Source: Teratosphaeria epicoccoides
Lineage: Eukaryota > Ascomycota > Dothideomycetes > Mycosphaerellales > Teratosphaeriaceae
Assembly (NCBI GenBank): GCA_021401465.1
Contig: JADDMT010000285.1
Span: forward strand, 1-17,406
DNA length: 17,406 bases
Direction of reading: 5' to 3'
Below, piece by piece: positions 1 to 7,730 of the stretch. Each line of letters starts with the position of its first letter. The first letter of the stretch is position 1. The translations under genes were made by a program, and so were the position numbers. The notes under the pieces were generated by a model that saw only the letters and a list, made by a program, of their open reading frames with translations, had not been told where the DNA came from and ran no database searches.

Positions 1-127
1 CTATGCGACGCGACCCCTGACGAGGCCGGCTATAAAAGACCGGACAGCTAGCAGATAGTCCCTCTCTCCCTATCGTACTTGTTAAATACTACATGAACCC
101 CTATGTATACGTCGTTTACCTGTGACA
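1..127 (+). mobile_element. LTR, 3' part (solo or 3' LTR of an element starting outside the window)
   Basis: This matches the last 122 bases of the two full LTRs at 7548-7709 and 12171-12332, including TATAAAAG at 31-38 and the terminal TGACA at 123-127. It carries a 5-base insertion that looks like a GCGAC duplication near base 8, plus a few substitutions. After base 127 the sequence is unrelated to the gag leader that follows the other LTRs. It is therefore the right end of an element, either a solo LTR or a 3' LTR, and not a 5' LTR. The first 40 or so LTR bases lie outside the window. Confidence 0.88.
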
Positions 128-922
128 GTCATCAAGCAATTTACTGTTCCTGCCGCTAAGGCTACGCCCTAGCGCTATACCGAGAGGCAGCCTGCCTCTA
201 AGCTAGTCCTAAGGACTAAGCTGTAAGTTACTTACTTAAATCATGTCGCGTGCGTATAGCTAACACGTTATAGCGCCGCTGCCTACGCCGCCTCGACGCT
301 ACTGTCTAAGAAGAAGAAGAAGGCTAGGGCCAAAATTAAGGTTAGCGACAAGGAAGCTAAACCTTCCCCGCTTATAATCTGTACTACGTCTGCTAGGACG
401 CTAAGGCATAAGCCTCTAGGCTAGATCTTTGAGGATAAGGAGGATGACGACATCTAGGATACCTTCGGTCCTAACGTGATCCCTTGATGCTGTAGTGTTA
501 CCGTACTAGTTACGCCTAAGGGAGACACTAAGTCTAATAATGTAGTTAACACTTATGTTAAGAAGCGCAAGATGACCTTAAGGGCTAAGCGCGACAGCCG
601 CAAGCGCGCCTAAGTCTCTTTGCCTTCTAATGCTAAGGATGAGGTAGTTGTCACGATTAGGCATAGTAAGGATGTCGCTAGTTCTCTAGCTAATATAGGC
701 TCTAAAGACGAGCTCCCTTGCAACCTACTAAAGAAGAAGATACTAGCCTCTCTTTGTAGCGTTACTACTCCTGTTACTCCTAGTCGCTTTAGGGTGTTTA
801 GTAGACCCCGTGCGGGTAGGTAGTCCCTAGCGGACTATAACAAGAAAGACTCTTCTGCTTCGGGTTTAGTTAGGAAGCCCCTAACTAGTAGTCGCGAAGC
901 ATTAGCTACGAAGCTAATCTGA
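128..922 (+). pseudogene. Relict gene for a lysine-rich basic protein, cut by the LTR
   Basis: One reading frame runs from the first base after the LTR to TGA at 920-922, interrupted by TAG, TAA and TGA codons of the kind RIP makes. A 51-base intron with good signals sits at 223-273 and keeps the frame. After the intron the protein has a run of five lysines (about 303-317) and further basic clusters such as KKRKMTLRAKR around 560-590, suggesting a nuclear or nucleic-acid-binding protein. An acidic patch (EDKEDDD) lies near 430-450. I do not recognise the family. The 5' end is missing because the LTR lies in it, and TGA at 920 may be the real stop or a mutated CGA. All coding assignment rests on frame continuity and the intron. 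Confidence 0.5.
223..273 (+). other. Predicted spliceosomal intron, 51 nt
   Basis: It has donor GTAAGT at 223, branch-like GCTAAC at 259-264 and acceptor TATAG ending at 273. Removing it joins the lysine-rich frame in phase 2. Length and signals are typical of ascomycete introns. Confidence 0.55.
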
Positions 923-1038
923 GCATGTCTCTTGTTCTCCTTAGGTTTATTCTAGGTCCGCCTTTAGGCATCAATGATGTATAAGTAGGGCATTTCCTTC
1001 TTGTTGTCACTTTGCGCGTTATGCGCTATATACACATG
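923..1038. other. Short spacer between two decayed units
   Basis: No gene is seen. On the minus strand, bases 1003-993 read as a purine run (AAGAAGGAAA) followed by TG. This could be the polypurine tract and first LTR bases of the minus-strand retrotransposon that ends at 1039, but no LTR can be followed below it. Confidence 0.25.
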
Positions 1039-2270
1039 TTAAGAATTCTGCTCCGAAACTCTTATCTTCCTACAAATTAACCTTCTTAAGCCCTGCTTAC
1101 GCCTCCTCTACTCTTCGAATTCACGAATAGCTTCTAGAGCGTTCTTGTAGTCTTTAGCTAGAACCTATTATGTGTACTTAGGTAGGTATCCTTTCTACTT
1201 CACTAGATAGTACGTTGCGCCTTTACGCTACATACTGTCCTTAATACCCTTAACTTCCTACTCTTCGTTCTCTTCTGCTACTAGCATTAGGTCCGCAGGC
1301 TCTTTGCCCTCGCGCTATACCTATAGTTCGAGTAGAGATACGTAGAAGATGTCATGCACATAATACGACAATAGTAATAATAGCTAGTATGCCTGCAAGC
1401 CTATTACATCATGTATCTAGAAGGGTCTGACGAACCTTGGCGTTATCTTCTTACTTAGAAGTTTTAGCTTAAGATTCTTCGTTAATAGTGACACCTTCGT
1501 ACTAACTACATACTACATCATTTTAGCATAGGCGTTATTATGTTTAATCTAGGATTCTAAGGCCTTTTTCTAGTGTTCTATTAGCACCGAATGTACCTCG
1601 CGCATACGCCGCGCTAATTCCGCAGCGGCTGGCACCCTCTCCTTAGAAGACTTCTCCTAAGGCGGTTCTAGGTGTATTTCTAGATCAAAGCTATAAAGAA
1701 TCTAAAATGGCGACATGCGCATAGTAGCATGCATGCTATTATTAACTGCAAATTCTACTATAGGAATTGCGTTGGCCTAGGCATCCTAGTTCTTAGCGTA
1801 ATAGCACTAAAGGTACTACTTAAGAGTCTAGTTTATACGTTTAGTCTGACTATTAGTCTATAGATAGAATGCTATACTTAGGCGGTACTTAATACATGCC
1901 TTAAACACAAATTCTTGCTAGTATTTACTAGTAAAGACAGAACCTCGATCTAATAGGATACTTCGGGGGACACTAAAGCGCTATATAACTTCGTCACAAA
2001 GTAGTCGCGCAAGCTTGCTACTTGTGCACTTTTTTGTACATAGGATGAAGACATTTATCTTCGAGTATTAGTCGACTATTACAAGGACAGCATTAACTAT
2101 ATCGCCTCTCTACTTTGCTAGTCGCAAGTTAGTAATGAAATCTATAGTCAAGTCTTACTACATCTCGAAAACCTAACCTCGCCTCTCTACTTTGCTAGTC
2201 GCAAGTTAGTAATGAAATCTATAGTCAAGTCTTACTACATCTCGAAAACCTAACCCCTAAGTAGTACGAA
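1039..2270 (-). pseudogene. Integrase-chromodomain end of a Ty3/gypsy chromovirus (second family), truncated
   Basis: Read on the minus strand, one frame gives the classic order of a chromovirus integrase. The first catalytic Asp is in the TIDFITNL motif (2142-2140). The second Asp is in DRGSVFTS (1950-1948). Exactly 36 codons further is Lys (1842-1840) where D,D35E requires Glu. An EFAVNNS motif and a GPY/F-type module follow (about 1480-1330), ending in HD-FYVSLLE. Then comes a chromodomain with a YLVK*KGY motif (1200-1186 region; TAG for Trp). The frame ends with TAA at 1041-1039. Protease, RT, RNase H and the integrase zinc finger are missing: homology stops near 2270, next to a 77-bp duplication. 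Many TAG stops fall on Gln/Trp positions. The sequence differs from elements 1 and 2, so this is a separate family. Confidence 0.85.
2102..2255. repeat. Perfect 77-bp tandem duplication
   Basis: 2102-2178 and 2179-2255 are identical over 77 bases. The unit encodes, on the minus strand, the segment around the first catalytic Asp of the integrase. Since 77 is not a multiple of three, the duplication also shifts the frame. Confidence 0.95.
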
Positions 2271-2560
2271 GTACGAAGAGTAGACCGAGTAGAGCTAAGT
2301 TAGCTAAGTAGGTACTAGTAGTATACTAGCAGTATCTTACTAGCTCAGCCTACTCGGCCCTACTCCTAGCCACTCGATTCACGGGCTCGTTAGCCTTCCT
2401 ACTCATGCCTACTCGTAGGCATGCTTATTTAACAGCTTTCTACTTGATCGCTACCTCCCTACATTGTACGCTCCTCTAACATGTACGTCTACTTAGCCCT
2501 ACTCCTAGCCATGCAATCTAGCGACAGGCATCACTACTAAGTGTTAGCGATATGCAGTAG
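2256..2560. repeat. Gene-free repeat-rich stretch with CCTACTC repeats
   Basis: No coding frame is seen. A 16-base direct repeat, GCCCTACTCCTAGCCA, occurs at 2357-2372 and again at 2496-2511. The heptamer CCTACTC recurs several times between 2349 and 2415. The stretch separates the broken retrotransposon from the 3' end of the minus-strand MYND-like gene. Confidence 0.45.
2278..2365. repeat. Imperfect inverted repeat
   Basis: The left arm begins GAGTAGACCGAGTAG at 2278. The right arm ends CTACTCGGCCCTACTC at 2365. The arms pair with a few mismatches and a one-base bulge, and further partial pairing continues inward (AGCTAAGTTAGC against GCTGAGCTAGT). It could be the terminus of a MITE or a decayed terminal inverted repeat. 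No transposase is linked to it. Confidence 0.5.
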
Positions 2561-4090
2561 TTAGAATGAAACTTGTCTTCAGACTGCCTCCTTACATAGC
2601 TCATTTACTATACTAGCTACTACGCTGCCGTCTCTACGCTATAGGCAGTCTCCGAAGCCTTCTATAGTCGACGGCTATAGCTTGTAAGTCGTCTACATCC
2701 TCCTATGCCTTTCCTTATACGCTTAGAGGCGCATCTAGTCCGCAACCTATTCGACGATCTTGTCTTCGACCTCTACGCTCTCTAACATTCCCTCATACTT
2801 CTTGACTACTAGAAACTGAAGTCGAGGCGGCTAAGTAGCTATAATAGTCATGTAGAGTACGAACTGCTTAGAGTACATGAAACTGTAGAGGTCCGCATTA
2901 ATGTCATCTGAATTCTAGTAAATAGATACATACCTACCTGCTATGTTAGTAGCAGCTAAGTAGCTACTACGACCAAAATATGCTACTGTCGAATCATATC
3001 TACCTACTATTGCCATATCAAATCAGTAGGGACTATAGCTCTTACTAGCATGCTAGTCTCACAGGAGCTAAGAAACAAGTAAACCATAAGTAATACTATC
3101 TCCGCCAGCTTGCCAGACTTCAGGAAACACGGCTAGACCCCCGTTTAGAACACTACTATGTCTCTACACCTGCCTGCTTGCTAGCCTACCATAGCCTCAG
3201 AAACGTGTGTCGAGATGCACATATGCACTTGTTAGCGTATCTCGTTCCTCTGCACGTAGTACTAGACGATAAACAGCTTGTTCATTGTGCCATTCAAAGT
3301 GGCCAAGTTGTTGCGGGCTCCTGCGACAACGTCGCCAAACTCGCCCTATAGACGCTGTCTAAACTGTAGAGAGAACTCGTCGTATAATAGCTCTATGTTG
3401 TATGTATTCTACAGGCCTTAGTAGAATGCCTAGGTGTACTAGTCTTCTGTCTTGTACTCGACATTAACCTTCTTTTAGCCTGACTAATTAGCGTCTTCTG
3501 TCTTCATCACAATGAAGACGACCTTCCTATTCCTTTTGCTCCTAAACACACGGACCCCCCTAAAACTCATCTAAGGGGCGTTAGGGGTCCTATTGTAACT
3601 GACGACAATTAGCCTGCTAAAGAAAAGCTCATGTGTACCTAGTAGTCTAGTAAGTAGCACTCCGAACACCTTGTTTGTAATTAGGGGTAGTACACTATTA
3701 GCCTACTCCCTTGTCGCGCGACTCGCTATGTCCTCCCCTTTAAAGATCTTCTTGAATAGCAGGATTTTGACGCGTCTAGTAAACATGAAGTTAGTGACTA
3801 GTTGTCATATCTCAGGGTTAACTGCATACTCATTCCTATTCTAGGTTAGCCGCCTAGCGTAGCTGTCCTTATAGTTGTCGTGCTAGTCGATTATCTAGCA
3901 ATTCTTGCTGTAGTAGGCTACTACCTGACATGGGCACATCTTGAGCAGGCTGTCGATGCCACAATTAGCGCATTAAGCGACTATGCTAGCTATTGTCTCG
4001 AATAGTAAGATAGAGAGTTGATTGATGTTACTCCTACTTATGTGTATTAGGCAAGTCTTCGAAGTTAGTTGATGTAATTAGTAAAGAGTT
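2561..4090 (-). pseudogene. Relict gene with a MYND-like zinc finger
   Basis: A single minus-strand frame runs from near 4090 to about 3010. A second exon-like frame from about 2945 ends at TGA 2581-2579 or TAA 2563-2561. Near the N-terminus is CANCG (3972-3958), then eight residues, CPC (3936-3928) and YYSKNCQ (3919-3899), followed by D-stop-H and a Tyr-Lys pair. This matches a MYND finger (C-x2-C, CPxC, YCSKxCQ, DW, HK, C) in which one Cys, one His and the last Cys read as Tyr. Each such change is one C-to-T or G-to-A transition. The downstream part is well preserved, with few stops and no family I recognise. CTAAC near 2950 and a possible GT donor near 3010 hint at an intron, but the phase does not fit well. 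The start codon is not identifiable. It is probably a RIP-inactivated duplicate of a host gene. Confidence 0.55.
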
Positions 4091-4126
4091 AAAGTAGAAG
4101 AGTAGTAGTAGATATAGATATCTCTT

Positions 4127-4323
4127 GCTACTAAGTGCACGTGCTGCCGCCTAGCTAGCGCACATGAGGCCCTCGTAACTACCGTCTAGATCAGTTAGCT
4201 GCTACGTGCCGCTATGTACTACATGTAGGTAGTTATCGCTCTTAACAAAGAAGCAGCAAATATGGCGACATCTATCCTATGTAGCTATGTCTGCTAAGTG
4301 CACATGCCGCCGTCAAGCTAGCG
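4127..4323. repeat. Degenerate direct repeat pair around GTGCAC
   Basis: 4127-4160 and 4289-4323 share a core of CTAAGTGCAC, then RTGC and CCGCC, ending CTAGCG or AAGCTAGCG, with small length differences. Both contain a CACGTG or CACATG box. Confidence 0.6.
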
Positions 4324-4510
4324 TTAGTATGACTATGTCGCGGTTACTACTATTCCTAATGCCTCCGTATAGTAGTAGATAAGGTCTATAGGTTGCAACT
4401 ACGAGGATCATTTTTTACTGCCTTTTAAGGCAGAATCGCCTGATATCGTGCCTTCTTCATTTAGTCATGTGCCTAGGTAGCAGTGTGTGATATTTAACCG
4501 AATCTGTGAC

Positions 4511-4592
4511 AGCGTCACGTGCCTTCCGTTTCTAGCCATTTTTCAGGTAGTAGCGTCATGTGCCTTCCATTTCTAGTCATTTTTCAGGCAGA
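4511..4592. repeat. 41-bp tandem repeat, two units
   Basis: Unit 1 is 4511-4551 and unit 2 is 4552-4592. They differ mainly by transitions (CACGTG/CATGTG, CCGTTT/CCATTT, AGCCAT/AGTCAT). A related partial unit lies near 4448-4480. Confidence 0.85.
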
Positions 4593-5162
4593 AGCTAATG
4601 ATGTGACAATGCAACATGTGCGGTTAGCGACTATGTAGAGCACATGACCTATAGCTACTAAAATACAAAAGAAGCTTAGTACTTTAAACTTCTTTCTTTC
4701 AAACAACTACCTCATCTAGTACTCGGCTTCTTCTTTAGCATCTATACAGATACTAGCACACTAACAACACTATAGCATGTAAGCATTATATGCTTGTATA
4801 ACGAGACTATAAACTGACGTACTAGTAGAATCCAAACCTACTATGTCGACGAATCCGACCCTAGACCTAGAGCTAGCGATCGGTGTAGGTTCTAAGCACG
4901 CTGAGTTCGCGGCCGACTACGTCCGCGATACCGTCTAGGCATCAGAAGCCGCTATCGCGCTGCAGAAGGCATATCTAGACTTCGATGCCTACGAGGATCT
5001 CGTTAACTACGCCCCTTAGGTAGAGCATCGAGCTAGGCACAAGGTGCTTGACGTCGCATGTAGTAGTAGCCTAATTAGGCTCCTAGCGAGTGCAAAGCTA
5101 GCTACGCTAGATAGTGTATACTTCCTAGACTTCTATGCTAAGATACTAGATAAGAGCTAGTA

Positions 5163-5215
5163 GTATGTGTTATAGCTAGGCCTTAGAGGCAATACTATTA
5201 CTAACTAATCTTTAG
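5163..5215 (+). other. Predicted intron, 53 nt
   Basis: It has donor GTATGT, branch TACTAAC at about 5198-5204 and acceptor TTTAG ending at 5215. The frame before it (position 1 mod 3) and after it (0 mod 3) differ by exactly the intron length, so splicing is needed to keep the protein. Confidence 0.7.
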
Positions 5216-6086
5216 TACTATACGGGACTACTAGGGAAGCATAGACTCGTAGCGCTTTATCTAGGCGAGGCTCGGTCGCACCCCTACAGCTAGCATCAAG
5301 CAGGCTACTAGATGCCCTAACGGCTTTTAGATAGTATTTGCAAAGGGCGTGCTAGAGATGTTCGAGCTACAGGTCTATTCGGGGCTAATCCGCTAGCTAC
5401 GCGAGCTAGTTAGTGACAACGGCTAGCTAATCTTGGATTAGAAGGAGCCTGCTCCTAGCTAGTAGCTACTCTTGTACCGACTAAGCGAGGCTACTTCTAT
5501 GGCCTATCGAGAGTACACTATAAGAGACTAGGCCTTGTTACTATTACGCATTCAGAATGTTTAGCACCCCGCCCTACTAAGTCCTAGCTTTAACCGTCTA
5601 ATAACGTAGTATACCATGATCGCTAGCCAGGACAAATTAGCGAGGGCGCGGAGATCTATGCTTGCTTTCTTCGCTAAGCCTAGTATAGTAAGTAAGGTGT
5701 CCCTCTACGTAGACTTTCTGACCTACTACCTGACGGATCAGTTAACTGCTCTCTACGGCTTATTCGTCGAGCGAGCAAGAACCCGTGTTAGCTATCTAAC
5801 CGCGGCGTTAGAGGTCAAAGTCGACATAGCGCGGCGTGAATAGCTTAATGGTAAGATTAGTAGTACTACTCCTAGGCAGAGGGGTTTCTAGGTCGAGCTC
5901 TTATACACTCTCCTCATTAAGCCCATAGTTACGATATCTCTTAATCAAGTCAAACGGGAATTGTCGCGCACAGAGAGACGTGCGCTAGAACGACAGGTAG
6001 CGAAGGCTCTATAGAAAGGGCAGTAAATGTGCAAGGTAGATAAGCTAGCTAGCTGCCTAGACGCTAGCTAGCAGAGAGATGTGCAT

Positions 6087-6145
6087 GTAATAAGAGACTT
6101 TCGGCTAGTGGCACTAACTACTAATCCTGCGGCATGACTAATAAG
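6087..6145 (+). other. Tentative intron, 59 nt
   Basis: A frame change of two bases is needed between the exons. Donor GTAATA at 6087, ACTAAC near 6113 and an AG at 6145 satisfy it. AGs at 6148 or 6160 would too, so the acceptor is uncertain. Confidence 0.35.
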
Positions 6146-6304
6146 TAGTTATGCACGTAGGTAGAAGACTTGCTTCTAGCTGTAGTAGGCGGCGATTCAT
6201 GACTTTCTTGAGAACTTACTAAGCATCTACCTCTTAGCGACGTGCCTGCTATCGAAAAGAAGCTCGCAGCTGTCATCGCTAAACACGAGTTTCTCTTTCT
6301 CAAG

Positions 6305-6363
6305 GTTAGTAGCCGCAATTCTGACTAATCATACATACATATGCTAACTAGTTATGTTTCTAG
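6305..6363 (+). other. Predicted intron, 59 nt
   Basis: It has donor GTTAGT, branch GCTAAC at 6343-6348 and acceptor TTTCTAG. It is a phase 0 intron between ...EFLFLK and LLAELRNK, both in clean coding sequence. Confidence 0.7.
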
Positions 6364-6528
6364 CTCCTAGCCGAGCTTCGTAACAAGATCTACGAAGGAG
6401 TTATTATGTCGCCTACCCCGATTAGCATCATGTTCAACTACGGCACAGGTCAGCTAAGTGGCCAAGTCGTCAAGTCTACTAGCGCTAGCTAGAAGAACTA
6501 CGTGCTAGGAGCCCTCCTTGTTACCTAA

Positions 6529-7547
6529 ATGCGAAGTTTAGTAGGTCATGTATGTAGCTACTCTAGTCCTTCTTCGCTACTCGCTAGAGCATGATTTGTA
6601 TTTACGTGTCCTTATGTATCCGCTATAGCGTAACTACTTCGAGGTCTTCGCGTTTTTCTAGATCGATTATACATATTGTGTAGTAGCGGTTGTTCTTCAC
6701 GCCTGTGATTATCACCTGTTCTTAGTAATTGCTCGCGCATACTGCAATATTTAGGAAACATCGCTGTGTCTTACTATCCGCACATAAGACGTCGAGGCCC
6801 TCGCCCGCGGCGAGCTTAGTAATAGGGTCGAACATTGTCTTCATGTAGCGATAGTATAGCTCGTCCCTAATGCTTCCTTTCCTTCCCTAATGCTTCCTTT
6901 CCTGCCTTTGACTACTAGTAGCATCGCTAGGAGCACGCTACCTGGTCGATAGTTAGAGTTACGAACTAATCTAGGCAGGTTGCTAATCGTCAAGTACACT
7001 AGCCATGCGATCAGGTTACCTTGATGATTAGTAACCTGTGTCTTGTCACTAGTAAGAATTAGTGGCATAATTGTCGCTCCGTCTATTCTAAGCTCTTTCT
7101 GTTTGTCCTACTACTAGTCTATAGAGGCTATGTCCTAATAGATCCGCCTAGGCGGGTCATCTAGAGTCTCGAGGTAATAAGGCGCGTACACAAGATCATT
7201 CCTGAAACCCTTGTGCCCTATAAGAAAGCGCATAACGTCTTCGACTTTCCGGTGCCTTAGAGGCACTGTCTTAACACTAGAGGTCGACTATGGAGATTCT
7301 AATTCGATGTTTGTAATGCTCTACTTTGTAATGAATAGTAGTTAGTAGGCACTTACTTCTTAGATCTTGTCCTTAAGCTCTACGCCTGACCGAAAGCTAA
7401 GCAGTTCGTGGATCTTCTGCAGCCAGGGATTCTTGAATGACCGATCGATAGCGTTGCTCGAAATGCCTTCGTGTAAGAGCTAGTATGCAAATGCTACATC
7501 TGTATCACTTTAGAAGAAGGCACGGCCCTATTTGTTAAGTTCCTTAT
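6529..7547 (-). pseudogene. Plavaka-type transposase fragment, interrupted by an LTR element
   Basis: The minus strand encodes motifs typical of the large fungal Plavaka transposases (CACTA-like DNA transposons). These are an EGISSNAIDR-like segment (7480-7440), an RHRKVEDVMRFLIGHKGF segment with LVYAPYYLE, then MPLILTSDKTQVTNH followed by AWLVYLTISNLP (7068-6970), and ALLCADSK-type residues with a NNRYYTICIID segment that corresponds to the Cys-rich part of the family. TAG and TAA interrupt the frame. A perfect 20-bp tandem duplication at 6864-6903 shifts it. The N-terminal part is cut exactly at base 7547 by the TGT end of the next LTR. The C-terminal half is missing beyond about 6529. In several places Cys of the family reads as Tyr here (CPKC-like becoming YYTIC). 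Family assignment is from remembered motifs. Confidence 0.72.
6864..6903. repeat. Perfect 20-bp tandem duplication
   Basis: 6864-6883 and 6884-6903 are identical. The duplication lies inside the transposase relict and shifts the frame by two; reading resumes in the shifted frame directly after it. Confidence 0.95.
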
Positions 7548-7709
7548 TGTAAAGGGCGAGGCCCTAAGTCTTAGCACAGGCTAGGGCCTATGCGACCCCT
7601 GACAAGGCCGGCTATAAAAGACCGGACAGCTAGCAGATAGTCCTTCTCTCCCTATCGTACTTGTTAAATACTACATGAACCCCTGTGTATACGCTGTTTA
7701 CCCGTGACA
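7548..7709 (+). repeat. 5' LTR of element 1, 162 bp
   Basis: It begins TGTAAAGG and ends GTGACA, so it has TGT...ACA ends. It is the same length as the LTR at 12171-12332. TATAAAAG is at 7613-7620. At 162 bp it is short for a gypsy LTR. Confidence 0.92.
7613..7620 (+). promoter_or_regulatory. LTR TATA box
   Basis: TATAAAAG is conserved in all three LTRs (TATAAAGG in the third). The inferred transcript start, from the self-priming match, is about 41 bases further at 7654. Confidence 0.6.
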
Positions 7710-7710
7710 T

Positions 7711-7720
7711 TAAGTACGAT
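7711..7720 (+). other. Predicted self-priming primer binding site
   Basis: TAAGTACGAT starts one base after the LTR. Nine of its bases (7712-7720) are perfectly complementary to ATCGTACTT at 7654-7662 inside the LTR, and a G-T wobble extends the pairing by one. It does not begin with TGG, which a tRNA-primed site would normally show. The position matches the Tf1/sushi mechanism, in which the first bases of the RNA fold back to prime reverse transcription. Confidence 0.62.
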
Positions 7721-7730
7721 CGATTTCACC

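Larger units (their letters stand above)
4091..4842. promoter_or_regulatory. Divergent intergenic region with clustered CACGTG-type hexamers
   Basis: This stretch lies between the 5' ends of two divergent relict genes. Eight hexamers are CACGTG, CACATG or CATGTG (4138, 4161, 4301, 4466, 4516, 4557, 4615, 4641). All three forms interconvert by single CpG-decay transitions, so an ancestral set of CACGTG boxes is likely. CACGTG is the core of the bHLH site used by Cbf1/Pho4-type factors in fungi. A 7-bp hairpin CTGCCTT-TT-AAGGCAG is at 4418-4433. A pyrimidine-rich tract near 4680-4735 precedes the ATG at 4843, as is common in fungal promoters. The promoter role is inferred. Confidence 0.4.
4843..6528 (+). 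pseudogene. Relict multi-exon gene of unknown function
   Basis: ATG at 4843 opens a frame (MSTNPTLDLELAIG...) that continues through four exons: 4843-5162, 5216-6086, 6146-6304 and 6364-6528. The total of 1515 bases is a multiple of three. The first and last introns (5163-5215, 6305-6363) have convincing donor, branch and acceptor signals and restore the frame; the middle one (about 6087-6145) is less certain. Stops inside exons are mostly TAG, with TGA at two likely CGA sites. The predicted protein of about 500 residues is rich in Leu, Ala, Arg and Glu and looks mostly helical, with no motif I recognise. The longest clean piece is 5616-5843. TAA at 6526 may be the real stop. Next to it on the opposite strand is a transposase fragment. 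It may be a duplicated host gene or transposon cargo. Confidence 0.55.

Noticed and set aside
6121..6318. Minus-strand ORF at 6121-6318.
   Set aside because: It is antisense to an exon of the relict gene at 4843-6528 and runs across that gene's intron boundary at 6305; no family features.
7324..7356. A GTAAGT...TACTAAC...AAAG intron on the minus strand in the Plavaka fragment.
   Set aside because: It would be only 33 nt, and the frame reads through it in phase with a single TAA that can come from CAA, so no intron is needed.
7710..7730. A tRNA-type primer binding site after the LTR.
   Set aside because: The sequence does not start with TGG and I could not match it to a common tRNA 3' end; complementarity to the LTR itself is stronger evidence.
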